From Pseudolabrys taiwanensis (GTDB lineage: Bacteria; Pseudomonadota; Alphaproteobacteria; Rhizobiales; Xanthobacteraceae): DNA of 64,000 bases. Every line of letters starts with the position of its first letter. The stretch's first letter is position 1. Where the stretch lies: contig NZ_CP031417.1 in assembly GCF_003367395.1 (NCBI RefSeq), positions 1,426,001 through 1,490,000 of the forward strand, written 5' to 3'. Below, in pieces: positions 9,585 through 18,399 of this stretch. The notes under the pieces were generated by a model. The model was not told the origin of the DNA and searched no databases. It saw only the letters and a program-made list of their open reading frames with translations. The position numbers and the translations under genes are program-made.

Positions 9585-9863
9585 ATGAAGATTTGGAAGT
9601 CTGTTCAGTACACCTTCCTCGTCGCGAGCTTTCTCGCGATGCTCGCAGCAATGCTGCTTACAGCATGGTTGGCAACAACGGACGTCCACAAGATTACCGA
9701 TTCCGAACATCCTGTTCGCCATCAATACGGGCCTGTGACTTTCTTTATTAATCAATCGCAGGACACTTGGATAACGCGCTTTTGGATAATTTTCGGAGCC
9801 TGCTTCGTTTGCGGTGTCATTATTGCGCTGTTGCGGGGTGATATCCGCGGGCAAAAACGGTAG
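9585..9863 (+). CDS. Small two-helix membrane protein inserted upstream of recO
   Basis: A 92-aa ORF with two predicted transmembrane helices: residues about 10-30 ([20 protein letters not shown]) and 65-84 ([20 protein letters not shown]). Between them is a polar loop of about 35 residues, and the tail is basic (RGDIRGQKR). Base composition is clearly more AT-rich than the flanks and it is antisense to the recO operon. It lies inside the segment bounded by the two 80-bp recO 5'-end copies, so it was probably acquired with them. No family recognised; no strong ribosome site, so expression is uncertain. Confidence 0.55.
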   Translation: MKIWKSVQYTFLVASFLAMLAAMLLTAWLATTDVHKITDSEHPVRHQYGPVTFFINQSQDTWITRFWIIFGACFVCGVIIALLRGDIRGQKR

Positions 9864-9969
9864 TCACGCAGCGCATAATACTCTGCGCCCGCGTCATCAG
9901 GTCGAGGATGGCGTTCGCCTCCCCGTGCCTTTTGACGCCCAGCACGATGCCTTCATCGGTCCATTGCAT
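9820..9969 (-). pseudogene. recO: recO 5'-end remnant (27 codons, then unrelated sequence)
   Basis: Starting at the ATG at 9969 the frame reproduces RecO residues 1-27 ([20 protein letters not shown], then ILDLMTR) and then changes to unrelated sequence, ending at 9820. By position, next to era, this is probably the original recO start, now cut off from the rest of the gene. The current recO uses the other copy. Confidence 0.8.
9890..9969. repeat. 80-bp direct repeat, copy B (stranded recO 5' end)
   Basis: The partner of 9440-9519. Identity ends exactly at the recO start codon on one side and at codon 27 on the other. Confidence 0.9.
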
Positions 9970-9975
9970 GTTATT

Positions 9976-10106
9976 GTCGTCCCCGCGAAGGCGGGGACCC
10001 ATAACCCCTGAGCTAACGACGGCGCGTATTCTCGACCAAAAGACAATTTATTCCGTGCCACAAGGAAACGCTGCGGCGTATGGGTCCCCGCCTTCGCGGG
10101 GACGAC
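9976..10106. repeat. 27-bp perfect inverted repeat pair (REP-like, class 2)
   Basis: Positions 9976-10002 (GTCGTCCCCGCGAAGGCGGG and on) and 10080-10106 are exact reverse complements separated by 77 bases. Each arm contains its own CCCCGC-GAA/TTC-GCGGGG palindrome. The pair occupies the space between era and the stranded recO start. A relative occurs at 24739-24801. Confidence 0.85.
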
Positions 10107-10109
10107 ACA

Positions 10110-11030
10110 TCACTCCTTCGGAAACTCCAGGCCCATCGCGCGGTAGCGCTCGGGGTCCTCGCCCCAGCCTTCGCGCACCTTCACGAACAGGAACAGGTGC
10201 ACCTTGCCCTCGGTGATCTTTTCGATCTCGCGGCGCGAGGCTTCGCCGATCGCCTTGATCGCCGCCCCGCCCTTGCCGAGCACGATCTTGCGCTGGCTTT
10301 CGCGCTCGACATAGATCGTCTGCTCGATGCGCACGGCGTTGCCGCGCAATTCCTTCCATTGATCGGTTTCGACCGTCGAGTGATACGGCAATTCCTGGTG
10401 CAGCCGCTCGAACAGTTTCTCGCGCGTGATCTCGGCCGCGAGCTGCCGCATCGGCGCTTCCGAGATCTGGTCCGCCGGGTAGAGCCACGGCCCGAGCGGC
10501 ATGCGCCCCGCCAGCCAGCGCTTCAAATCGGCGACGCCGTCGCCGGTCAGCGCCGACACCATGAAGGTGGCTTCGAACTTCGATTTCTCGTTGGCGACCT
10601 GCGTCAGCTTGAGCAGCGCTTCCTTGGCCGTCAGATCGACCTTGTTGAGGATGAGGATCTTCTCGCCCTTCACGTCGGCGAGCCGATCGAGCAACGCCTC
10701 GGCTTCCTCGTCGATGCCCTTGCGCGCATCGATCAGCACGGCCACCAGATCGGCTTCGTGCGCGCCGCTCCAGGCGGTCGTCACCATGGCGCGGTCGAGC
10801 CGACGCTTCGGCGAGAAGATGCCCGGCGTATCGACGAAGATGAGCTGCGCCTTGTCCTCGACGGCGATGCCGCGAATGAGCGCCCGCGTCGTCTGCACTT
10901 TGTGCGAAACGATCGTGACCTTGGAGCCGACCAGCGCGTTGAGCAGCGTCGACTTGCCGGCATTCGGCGCGCCGATCAGCGCGACGAAGCCGCAACGGGA
11001 ATCGCCTTCCGGCGCGAATTGTTCAGCCAT
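10110..11030 (-). CDS. era: GTPase Era
   Basis: A 306-aa Era GTPase that assists 16S rRNA and 30S maturation. The G domain has G1 GAPNAGKST, G3 DTPG and G4 NKVD; the C-terminal KH domain has KIVLGKGGAAIKAIGEASRR. The start is set at the ATG at 11030, which overlaps the rnc stop in ATGGCTGA; a frame starting upstream at 11048 would lie further inside rnc. Rnc and Era act on the same rRNA, and the overlap implies translational coupling. Confidence 0.95.
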   Translation of the reverse strand: MAEQFAPEGDSRCGFVALIGAPNAGKSTLLNALVGSKVTIVSHKVQTTRALIRGIAVEDKAQLIFVDTPGIFSPKRRLDRAMVTTAWSGAHEADLVAVLIDARKGIDEEAEALLDRLADVKGEKILILNKVDLTAKEALLKLTQVANEKSKFEATFMVSALTGDGVADLKRWLAGRMPLGPWLYPADQISEAPMRQLAAEITREKLFERLHQELPYHSTVETDQWKELRGNAVRIEQTIYVERESQRKIVLGKGGAAIKAIGEASRREIEKITEGKVHLFLFVKVREGWGEDPERYRAMGLEFPKE

Positions 11031-11742
11031 CGAGTTTGTCCGCGGCAATGCCGACGCGCGCGAGCATGGCGGCTGCTGCCGCCTGCTCCGCCGCCCGCTT
11101 GGAGGATCCGATGCCTTCCGCCGTCGGCCGGTCTGGCAAACTCACCGACACGCGAAATTCCGGATCGTGATGTGGCCCGGTGCGCTCGACCTCCTTGTAG
11201 GCCGGCGCCGGCAGGCCGCGCCCTTGCGCCCATTCCTGCAGCAAAGTCTTGGGATCGCGCAACGGGCGCAGCGGCTTGAGCATGCGCTCGCGCCAGAAAC
11301 GATCGACCAGCGCCTCGGCCGCGGCATAGCCGCCGTCGAGAAACACGGCCCCGACAAGCCCCTCGCAGGCATCGGCGAGGATGGTCGCGCGCAGCCGGCC
11401 GCCGGCATGCGACTCCGACGAGCCGAGCTTGAGCGCGGGACCGATATCCATGACGCGCGCGACCTCGGCGCAGGTTTCCTTGCGCACCAGATCGGACAGG
11501 CGGCGCGACAGCTCGCCCTCATTGGCGCGCGGGAACGACTTGTAGAGCATGTCCGAGATCACGAGCCCGAGCACGTGATCGCCGAGAAACTCCAAGCGCT
11601 GATAGCTGGCATTGCGGTTGCCGCCGGCGAGCGCGGAGATGTGCGTGAGCGCGCGCTCCAGCAGCTCCTTGTCGGTGAACGCGTAACCGATCCGCTCCTC
11701 GAGAGCCGCGCGTTCCTTATCCTTGGCCGACTTCCGGCTCAT
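11023..11742 (-). CDS. rnc: Ribonuclease III
   Basis: A 239-aa double-strand-specific RNase that processes rRNA precursors and structured mRNAs. The signature RLEFLGDHVLGLVI (metal-binding Glu/Asp) and the second acidic patch (DACEGLVGAVFLDGGY) are present, followed by a dsRNA-binding domain at about 165-230. The ATG at 11742 forms an ATGA overlap with lepB, which decides it over the ATG nine codons upstream. It belongs to the lepB-rnc-era unit. Confidence 0.95.
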   Translation of the reverse strand: MSRKSAKDKERAALEERIGYAFTDKELLERALTHISALAGGNRNASYQRLEFLGDHVLGLVISDMLYKSFPRANEGELSRRLSDLVRKETCAEVARVMDIGPALKLGSSESHAGGRLRATILADACEGLVGAVFLDGGYAAAEALVDRFWRERMLKPLRPLRDPKTLLQEWAQGRGLPAPAYKEVERTGPHHDPEFRVSVSLPDRPTAEGIGSSKRAAEQAAAAAMLARVGIAADKLDG

Positions 11743-12497
11743 CTTACGATCGTGAACAACCTGTTCCAACGGACCGACACCGGCCAGCGCCAGAACTGCC
11801 AGGCGCGCTCGCCCTCATAGACCGAGAAGAAGATGATCTGCGCCTTGCCGACGATGTTCTCGAACGGCACGTAGCCGACCTGCGACAGGAAACGGCTGTC
11901 CGTCGAGTTATCGCGGTTGTCGCCCATCATGAAGTAGTTGCCGGGCGGCACGGTGTAGACCTGGGTGTTGTCGGCGAAGCCGTTGTCGACCAGATCGAGC
12001 GTGTAATAGCTCACGCCGTTCGGCAGCGTTTCCTTCCAGCGCTTCACCGGCTGCTCGCGCACGCCCTCTTCGTTCTCGATGAAGTCCGGCGCGCGCTCGC
12101 GCTTGATCGGCACGCCGTTGATGTTCACGACCCCATCGATGACCTGGATCTTGTCGCCGGGCAGACCGATCACGCGCTTGATGTAATCGGTCGAGGTGTC
12201 CTTGGGCAGCCGGAAGACGACGACGTCGCCGCGCTCAGGCGTCATGCCGCCCGGAATGCGCCCCGAGAACAACGGCGGCGACAGCGGCAGCGAGTACTGG
12301 CTGTAGCCGTAGGAGTATTTCGAGACGAACAGGTAGTCGCCGACCAGCAGCGTCGCCTTCATCGAGCCGGACGGGATGTTGAACGGCTGAAACAGGAAGG
12401 TCCGGATCACCAGGGCGATGATCAGGGCATGGAAAATGACCTTAACGGTCTCGGAAAAACCGCCCTCTTTCCGCTTGGTTCCGGATGTCACGCTCAT
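11739..12497 (-). CDS. lepB: Signal peptidase I
   Basis: A 252-aa inner-membrane leader peptidase that removes signal peptides from exported proteins. One N-terminal helix (VIFHALIIALVIRTFLF) precedes the periplasmic catalytic domain. The catalytic Ser45 lies in NIPSGSMKATL and the general base Lys107 in YIKRVIGLPGDKI; GDNRDNSTDSR is the conserved box E. It is first of the tightly coupled lepB-rnc-era genes and about 120 bp downstream of acpS. Confidence 0.96.
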   Translation of the reverse strand: MSVTSGTKRKEGGFSETVKVIFHALIIALVIRTFLFQPFNIPSGSMKATLLVGDYLFVSKYSYGYSQYSLPLSPPLFSGRIPGGMTPERGDVVVFRLPKDTSTDYIKRVIGLPGDKIQVIDGVVNINGVPIKRERAPDFIENEEGVREQPVKRWKETLPNGVSYYTLDLVDNGFADNTQVYTVPPGNYFMMGDNRDNSTDSRFLSQVGYVPFENIVGKAQIIFFSVYEGERAWQFWRWPVSVRWNRLFTIVR

Positions 12498-12619
12498 CGG
12501 CCTCTTGTCCCGCCTTTCGGCAACCGCACCCGGCGGTCTTGTAGCCGCTCACCCGAAGGGGCGCAACGAAGATCGCCCCAACCTACGCATAACCTTTTGG
12601 CAAACTTGATGTTCTGGCC

Positions 12620-13027
12620 TCAACCAGACGTGGCGGGGACGGCCGAAATGATGACGATGGCCTGGGCGGTCGGCCCTTCGTCGGTCAGCGACACGTCGAT
12701 GGTCGCCTGGTAGCCGGGCGGCGTGATCGCCTTGAGGCGCGCCAGCGCCCCACCGGTGAGCTTCATGGTGGGCCGTCCGGACGGCAGGTTGATCACCCCC
12801 ATGTCGCGGAAGAACACGCCCTTGCGAAAGCCGGTGCCGAGCGCCTTGGCGCAGGCCTCCTTGGCCGCGAAGCGCTTGGCATAGGTCTCGACCCGGTTGG
12901 CGCGGCGCTCGGCCTTGGCGCGTTCGGCGGGCGTAAAGATGCGATCGAGGAAGCGGTCGCCATGCCGTTCGAGCACCTTCTCGATGCGGCGCGCGTCGCA
13001 GAGGTCGGAGCCCAGCCCAATGATCAT
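12620..13027 (-). CDS. acpS: Holo-[acyl-carrier-protein] synthase
   Basis: A 135-aa phosphopantetheinyl transferase that moves 4'-phosphopantetheine from CoA to apo-ACP for fatty acid synthesis. It begins [20 protein letters not shown] (metal-binding Asp) and contains [16 protein letters not shown] (catalytic Glu/Lys). The ATG at 13027 overlaps the pdxJ stop as ATGA, so much longer upstream readings are rejected. The pdxJ-acpS pairing is conserved in many proteobacteria. Confidence 0.95.
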   Translation of the reverse strand: MIIGLGSDLCDARRIEKVLERHGDRFLDRIFTPAERAKAERRANRVETYAKRFAAKEACAKALGTGFRKGVFFRDMGVINLPSGRPTMKLTGGALARLKAITPPGYQATIDVSLTDEGPTAQAIVIISAVPATSG

Positions 13028-13800
13028 GCTTTTTCCTTGAGCGCGGCGCCCGCGATCTGCCGGCGTCCCCGGTCCATGGCGGCGCGCATGAACCGCACGG
13101 TCTCGGCCAGGCCCTCGAACACGGCCTCCCCGATCAGAAAATGACCGATGTTCAGTTCGACGATCTGCGGCAACGCGGCAATGGTTTCGGCGGTCGCGTA
13201 ATCGAGGCCGTGACCGGCATGCACTTCCAGGCCGACGCTTTGGGCGAGCAAGGCGCCGGCGCGGATGAGCTGCCACTCGGCCTCCGCTTCGGTGTGCCGG
13301 CCCTCGGCCAGCGCATCGCACCACGCCCCGGTATGGATCTCGATCACCGGCGCGCCGATCTCGGCCGCCATCTCGATCTGCGCCGGCGCCGCCGCGATGA
13401 ACAGCGACACGCGGATGCCGGCGTGCTTGAGCGCATGCACCGCCGGCTTCAGCGACGCCGCCTGCCCGACCACGTCGAGCCCGCCTTCCGTCGTGCGCTC
13501 CTCGCGCTTCTCCGGCACGAGACAGACGGCATGCGGCTTAGTGTGAAGCGCGATGCGTACCATCTCCTCGGTCGCCGCCATTTCGAAATTGAGCGGCTTG
13601 TCGATCTCGGACTTGAGCCGCGCCATGTCGTCGTCGCGGATATGGCGACGGTCTTCGCGCAAATGCGCGGTGATGCCGTCCGCACCGGCCGCGATGGCGA
13701 GCTTGGCCGCGCGCACCGGATCGGGATGCCGCCCGCCGCGCGCGTTGCGGATGGTGGCGACGTGGTCGACGTTGACGCCCAGACGGATGCGGTTGCTCAT
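13024..13800 (-). CDS. pdxJ: Pyridoxine 5'-phosphate synthase
   Basis: A 258-aa TIM barrel that condenses 3-amino-2-oxopropyl phosphate with 1-deoxyxylulose 5-phosphate to give PNP, the last step of DXP-dependent vitamin B6 synthesis. Recognised from [39 protein letters not shown], and the closing [15 protein letters not shown]. Full length for the family. It lies 6 bp downstream of rsh and overlaps acpS, so the three are probably co-transcribed. Confidence 0.96.
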   Translation of the reverse strand: MSNRIRLGVNVDHVATIRNARGGRHPDPVRAAKLAIAAGADGITAHLREDRRHIRDDDMARLKSEIDKPLNFEMAATEEMVRIALHTKPHAVCLVPEKREERTTEGGLDVVGQAASLKPAVHALKHAGIRVSLFIAAAPAQIEMAAEIGAPVIEIHTGAWCDALAEGRHTEAEAEWQLIRAGALLAQSVGLEVHAGHGLDYATAETIAALPQIVELNIGHFLIGEAVFEGLAETVRFMRAAMDRGRRQIAGAALKEKA

Positions 13801-13806
13801 GCGAAC

Positions 13807-16137
13807 TTACCCGTTCACGCGCTCGGCTTTCGCCACCATCGGCTTGGCGCGCAGTTGCGCGAGGATCGCGGTGAGATGCTTGAGGTCGTAGACCTCGAGA
13901 TCGATGGTCACGTCGGTGAAGTCCGGCGCGCGCCGCGACATGTTGATGTTGTCGATATTGCCGTCGTTCTCGGCGATCACTTGCGCGATCTGCGCCAGCG
14001 AGCCCGGCTCGTTCACCGATTGCACGGCGATGCGCGCGGGGAAGCGGCGCGGCGTCGTCTCGTCCGCGTCCCAGCGCACGTCGAGCCAGCGCTCGGGATG
14101 ATCCTCGAACTCGCTCAAGGCCGGCGACTGGATCGGATAGATGGTGATGCCCTCGCCCGGCGCGACAATGCCGACGATCCGGTCGCCCGGGACGGCGCCG
14201 CCATTGGGCGCGAAGCGGATCGGCAGATCGCTGTTGATGCCGCGGATGGGGATCGCCGCGCCGGTGTCGCTGTCCGGCACCTTGAACTTGACCGAGGTGA
14301 GCTTCTTGAGGCCGAACCAGCCGCTTTCCGCGCGCTTCGGTCGCGCCGCCATCGCGGCGGCCCGCTCTTCGCGGTAGTCGGGATACATCGCGCGGGCGAC
14401 GTCGGAAGCCTTCAGTTCGCTGCGCCCGACCGCCGCCATCACCTCCTCGATCGACGAGCGCGCAAGGCGCGGCAACGCGCCGGTGAGCTTCTCGTCGGAA
14501 TAGGCGATCTTGGCGCGGTGGAACAGGCGCTCGACGATGCGGCGGCCGAGGCCGGCATATTGGTTGCGCACCGCGACGCGGGTGGCGCGGCGGATGGCGG
14601 CGCGCGCCTTGCCGGTGACGACCAGCGACTCCCAGGCCGCCGGCGGCGCCAGCTGCGCCTTCGACACCAGCACCTCGACCTCGTCGCCGTTGAGCAGTTC
14701 GGAGGTGAGCGGCGCAATCTTGCCGTTGATCTTGCAGCCGACGGCCGTGTTGCCGACGTCGGTATGCACCGCATAGGCAAAGTCGATCGGCGTCGCCTTG
14801 CGCGGCAGCGCGATCAGCTTGCCCTTCGGCGTGAAGCAGAACACCTGATCGTGGAACAGTTCGAGCTTGGTGTGCTCGAGGAACTCCTCAGGGTTCGAGC
14901 CTTCGGCCAGCAGCTCGATGGTGCGGCGCAGCCAGGCATAGGCCGTCGACTCGCGCGACAGGAGTTCGGTCGGCGAGCCGGCGCCGTCCTTGTAGAGCGC
15001 ATGCGCGGCGATGCCGTATTCAGCGATCTCGTGCATCTCGCGCGTGCGGATCTGCAGCTCGACGCGTTGCTTGCCGGGGCCGATCACCGTGGTGTGGATC
15101 GAGCGATAGTCGTTCGCCTTCGGCGTCGAGATGTAGTCCTTGAAGCGGCCGGGCACGGTCGGCCAGGTCGTGTGCACGATGCCAAGCGCCTGGTAGCAGT
15201 CGGCCATCGTCTTCACGATGACGCGGAAGCCGAAGATGTCGGACAGCTGTTCGAAGCCGACCGACTTGCGCTCCATCTTGCGCCAGATCGAATAAGCGCG
15301 CTTGCGCCTGCCCTTCACCACCGCGTCGATGCCGCGGTCGGAAAGCTTCTTCGTCAGCTGGCTTTCGATTTCCGTAATGAGAACGCGGCTCTTGTCTTCC
15401 AACGCGTTGAGACGCGCGGTCACGACCGCATAGGCGTCGGGATAGAGCTCACGGAATGCGAGGTCGTCGAGTTCCTCGCGCAGCTCATGCATGCCCATGC
15501 GGCCGGCGAGCGGCGCATAGATCTCCAGCGTCTCGTCCGCCGTCCGCCGGCGCGACGCCTCGCGCATGTAATGCAGCGTGCGCATGTTGTGCAGGCGATC
15601 GGCGAGCTTGATCAGCAGCACGCGCACGTCGTCGGCGATGGCCAGCAGCAGCTTGCGCAGGTTCTCGGCCTGCTTGGCTTCTTTGGTGACGAGGTCGAGC
15701 TTCTTGAGCTTGGTCAGGCCCTCGACCAGCCGGCCGATATCGGGGCCGAACAGCTGATCGATCTCGGCCCGGGTGGCGGCGGTATCCTCGATCGTGTCGT
15801 GCAGCAGCGCCGCCGCGATGGTGGCGTCGTCGAGCTTGAGGTCGGTCAGGATCGCCGCCACTTCGAGCGGATGCGAGAAGTACGGGTCGCCCGAGGCGCG
15901 GCGCTGATCGCCATGCGCCTTCATGGCGTAGACATAGGCGCGGTTGAGCAGCGCCTCGTCGGTGTTCGGGTTGTAGGCCCTGACCCGCTCGATCAGGTCG
16001 TACTGCCGCATCATCTGCGGCTTACGCGGCGGCGGCGCGGCCGGCTTGTCCTGCGCCGGAACGGCAACGGCCCCGAGCGGCGCCCGGATGGGAGCCTGCT
16101 TCTGCATGCGCGGAAGATCGGGACGCGGACGCATCAT
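13807..16137 (-). CDS. rsh: Bifunctional (p)ppGpp synthetase/hydrolase (Rel/SpoT)
   Basis: A 776-aa long RSH enzyme making and degrading (p)ppGpp in the stringent response. In order: HD hydrolase domain with His113-Asp114 (ALLHDTIEDT), intact and so probably active; synthetase domain (GRRKRAYSIWRKM; FGFRVIVKTMADCYQALGIV; KANDYRSIHTTVIG); TGS domain around 440-510; C-terminal ACT domain (RIAVQSVNEPGSLAQIAQVI). The first 41 residues are Pro/Arg-rich and not typical; many relatives start at the MMRQYDLIERVRAYNP segment, so the true start may be near 16014. It lies downstream of rpoZ. Confidence 0.95.
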   Translation of the reverse strand: MMRPRPDLPRMQKQAPIRAPLGAVAVPAQDKPAAPPPRKPQMMRQYDLIERVRAYNPNTDEALLNRAYVYAMKAHGDQRRASGDPYFSHPLEVAAILTDLKLDDATIAAALLHDTIEDTAATRAEIDQLFGPDIGRLVEGLTKLKKLDLVTKEAKQAENLRKLLLAIADDVRVLLIKLADRLHNMRTLHYMREASRRRTADETLEIYAPLAGRMGMHELREELDDLAFRELYPDAYAVVTARLNALEDKSRVLITEIESQLTKKLSDRGIDAVVKGRRKRAYSIWRKMERKSVGFEQLSDIFGFRVIVKTMADCYQALGIVHTTWPTVPGRFKDYISTPKANDYRSIHTTVIGPGKQRVELQIRTREMHEIAEYGIAAHALYKDGAGSPTELLSRESTAYAWLRRTIELLAEGSNPEEFLEHTKLELFHDQVFCFTPKGKLIALPRKATPIDFAYAVHTDVGNTAVGCKINGKIAPLTSELLNGDEVEVLVSKAQLAPPAAWESLVVTGKARAAIRRATRVAVRNQYAGLGRRIVERLFHRAKIAYSDEKLTGALPRLARSSIEEVMAAVGRSELKASDVARAMYPDYREERAAAMAARPKRAESGWFGLKKLTSVKFKVPDSDTGAAIPIRGINSDLPIRFAPNGGAVPGDRIVGIVAPGEGITIYPIQSPALSEFEDHPERWLDVRWDADETTPRRFPARIAVQSVNEPGSLAQIAQVIAENDGNIDNINMSRRAPDFTDVTIDLEVYDLKHLTAILAQLRAKPMVAKAERVNG

Positions 16138-16262
16138 ACCTGCCTATCGGACCGCGGCTCCTTGGTTAACGAGCGTTTGCCGCGATCTCTGTCGTAATTA
16201 CAGATATCACGTCGAATCCCTGCGGTCGCAAGGCTTTGAGCGTTCTGGTTGACAAAAAGCAG

Positions 16263-16288
16263 ACGGCCCGGCGCTAAGGCCGGGCCGT
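16263..16288 (-). terminator. Probable rho-independent terminator after rpoZ
   Basis: ACGGCCCGGC and GCCGGGCCGT arms flank a short loop. Read on the minus strand, the hairpin is followed by CTGCTTTTTG, so it would end the rpoZ transcript about 30 bases after its stop and separate it from rsh. Confidence 0.7.
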
Positions 16289-16319
16289 TAAAAAATGTTT
16301 ATGCCGTCAGGGGCGCGGC

Positions 16320-16715
16320 TTACTCGCCGTCCTCTTCCGGTACCTCTTCCGGCGGCGCCAGACCCTCGAGGCCCTTGAGCAGTTCCTCTTCGGTCATGCG
16401 GTCGGCGGTGACTTCGGTATCGTCGGCCTCGACGCCCGCGCCGGCACCCGCGCCGATCAGCGGCACCTCGGGCTCGGGCTCGTCGACCTCGACGTATTTC
16501 TGCAGGCTGTGGATCAGGTCTTCCTTCAGATCGCCCGGCGATACGGTCGTCTCGGCGATCTCGCGCAGCGCCACGACGGGGTTCTTGTCGTTGTCGCGAT
16601 CGAGCGTGATCTGCGAACCGGACGAGATCATACGCGCGCGATGGCTCGCGAGCAGCACGAGGTCGAAGCGGTTCTCAACCTTGTCGATGCAATCTTCTAC
16701 GGTGACACGGGCCAT
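16320..16715 (-). CDS. rpoZ: DNA-directed RNA polymerase omega subunit
   Basis: A 131-aa omega subunit that helps assemble beta-prime. The N-terminal segment [20 protein letters not shown] and [11 protein letters not shown] are diagnostic. The C-terminal about 50 residues are a long acidic, low-complexity tail ([18 protein letters not shown]... EVPEEDGE), as in other Hyphomicrobiales. An AAGGAG lies ten bases before the ATG. Omega is also part of the ppGpp response in some bacteria, which fits its place before rsh. Confidence 0.95.
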   Translation of the reverse strand: MARVTVEDCIDKVENRFDLVLLASHRARMISSGSQITLDRDNDKNPVVALREIAETTVSPGDLKEDLIHSLQKYVEVDEPEPEVPLIGAGAGAGVEADDTEVTADRMTEEELLKGLEGLAPPEEVPEEDGE

Positions 16716-17043
16716 CGGCTCGTCACTCCTTCGTGGAACAATGTCCTGGAAACAGCCGGTAGCTATCCCCTATCGCGCGAAATTTCAAGCATTTTTGTCT
16801 TGGTTTGGCCGCAACCGTCTGTTACCGAACTTCGATTGCAGACAGGCGGCCCAGGGCGAATTTTCGCCGTAAGGGCGTGTTTGCGTGGGTGCCAAATACG
16901 TTGATCGAGGCTGCCATCCGCCGTTCCGTAACGCGTGCCCAACTTTGCACGACCCGCGCTCATGGCGCGCCGGCGGACGACAGGTCCCGGCCTTCTAAAT
17001 TCCGACTTCCGCGACTCGAATTGCAAGGATTGTGAGAACCGAC
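16716..17043. other. Divergent intergenic region rpoZ / NYN gene
   Basis: About 330 bp between two divergent genes. It must contain the rpoZ promoter and probably that of the NYN gene, but I see no convincing ORF, RNA gene or repeat in it. Confidence 0.5.
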
Positions 17044-17712
17044 ATGACCGTTCCCGGTGAAAAAATCGCATTGTTCATTGATGGCGCTAATCTCTACGCG
17101 ACGGCAAAATCTCTCGGGTTCGACATCGATTACAAGAAGCTGCTGCGCGAGTTCCAGTCGCGCGGCTATCTGCTGCGTGCGTTCTATTACACCGCGGTGA
17201 TCGAAGATCAGGAATACTCCTCGATCCGTCCGCTCATCGATTGGCTCGACTACAACGGTTATTCGGTCGTCACCAAAGCGACGAAGGAATTCGTCGATCA
17301 GACCGGCCGCCGCAAGGTGAAGGGCAACATGGACATCGAACTCGCGGTCGATGCCATGGAGATCGCCAGCCACATCGACCAGATGGTGTTGTTTTCGGGC
17401 GACGGCGATTTCACGCGTCTCGTTGAAGCCGTGCAGCGCAAGGGCGTACGCGTCACCGTGATCTCGACGGTCACGACTCAGCCGCCGATGGTCGCCGACG
17501 AACTGCGCCGCCAGGCCGACATCTTCACCGACATCGTGACGTTGCAGACCAAGATCGGACGCGAGCCGTCCGAGCGGCCGGCGCGCGAGCCGCGCGGCCC
17601 GCGCGACGACCGCGAGCCCGGCCATACGCCGCAATTCCTGCAGCGCTCGACCGCGCCGCCGCAGCGGGCCGGTGCCGGCGCGCCGGTGGACGACGACGAG
17701 TCCTACGAATAG
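17044..17712 (+). CDS. NYN domain (LabA/DUF88-type) protein, putative ribonuclease
   Basis: A 222-aa protein with a PIN-like NYN domain over residues about 1-160. Conserved acidic residues appear in ALFIDGANLY, GNMDIELAVDAM and LFSGDGDFTRLV, the pattern of metal-dependent nucleases in this family. The last about 55 residues are Arg/Pro/Glu-rich and disordered. The ATG at 17044 is used; a GTG four codons upstream is possible and neither has an ideal ribosome site. RNA processing or turnover is the family-based guess; the substrate is unknown. Confidence 0.8.
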   Translation: MTVPGEKIALFIDGANLYATAKSLGFDIDYKKLLREFQSRGYLLRAFYYTAVIEDQEYSSIRPLIDWLDYNGYSVVTKATKEFVDQTGRRKVKGNMDIELAVDAMEIASHIDQMVLFSGDGDFTRLVEAVQRKGVRVTVISTVTTQPPMVADELRRQADIFTDIVTLQTKIGREPSERPAREPRGPRDDREPGHTPQFLQRSTAPPQRAGAGAPVDDDESYE

Positions 17713-17721
17713 CCTGCGGCC

Positions 17722-18366
17722 ATGGGGGGCACCGCAGGGATGCCGGGGCGCGATTGTCCGCGCTGTCCGCGGCTGGTCGAATTCCGCAAAGCGTGGCGCA
17801 AGAAGGAGCCGACGTGGTTCAACGCGCCGGTCCCCTCCTTCGGACCGGAGAAGGCGCGCGTCCTGATCGTCGGTCTCGCACCGGGCGTTCAAGGCGCCAA
17901 CCGCACCGGCCGGCCGTTCACCGGCGACTATGCCGGCGTGCTGCTCTACGAAACGCTGCTGCGCTACGGCTTCGCGCGCGGCGAATACAAGGCGGATCCT
18001 GACGACGGGCTGACGCTGACCGACTGCCGCATCACCAATGCGGTGCGGTGTGTGCCGCCCGAGAACAAGCCGCTACCGATCGAGATCAACACCTGCCGCG
18101 ATTACCTGAAGGCGACCATCGCCGAGATGCCGAAGCTCAAGGCGCTGGTCGCGCTCGGCCGCATTGCCCATGAATCGACGGTGGTCGCGCTCGGCGCCAA
18201 GGGATCGGCGCACGCCTTCAAGCATGGCGGCAAGCACACGATCGGCGATCTGGCGCTGTTCTCGAGCTATCACTGCTCGCGCTACAACACGAACACCGGC
18301 GTGCTGACGCCCGAGATGTTCCGCGATGTGTTCAAAGCGGTACGGGGCTTTTTGGATGGCGCATGA
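17722..18366 (+). CDS. Uracil-DNA glycosylase, family 5 (UdgB type)
   Basis: A 214-aa 4Fe-4S uracil-DNA glycosylase that excises uracil and other deaminated bases. The N-terminal CPRCPRL supplies two cluster cysteines, and later Cys residues in TNAVRCVPPENK and INTCRDYL are probably the rest. Motif A, VGLAPGVQGANRTGRPFTGD, lacks the catalytic polar residue of family 4, and motif C reads YHCSRYNTNTGVLT, both typical of family 5. It starts 9 bp after the NYN gene and is probably co-transcribed. An ATG six codons in (17740) is an alternative start. Confidence 0.85.
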   Translation: MGGTAGMPGRDCPRCPRLVEFRKAWRKKEPTWFNAPVPSFGPEKARVLIVGLAPGVQGANRTGRPFTGDYAGVLLYETLLRYGFARGEYKADPDDGLTLTDCRITNAVRCVPPENKPLPIEINTCRDYLKATIAEMPKLKALVALGRIAHESTVVALGAKGSAHAFKHGGKHTIGDLALFSSYHCSRYNTNTGVLTPEMFRDVFKAVRGFLDGA

Positions 18367-18399
18367 TCGCGACCGAAAAACCGTCCCCGCTCTTCGGGA

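Noticed and set aside
9820..10002. 60-codon ORF over the stranded recO start as a real gene
   Set aside because: Its recO part stops at codon 27 and the rest is unrelated; best read as a remnant.
13141..16197. 1018-codon plus-strand open frame
   Set aside because: Mirror of pdxJ and rsh; no domain recognisable.
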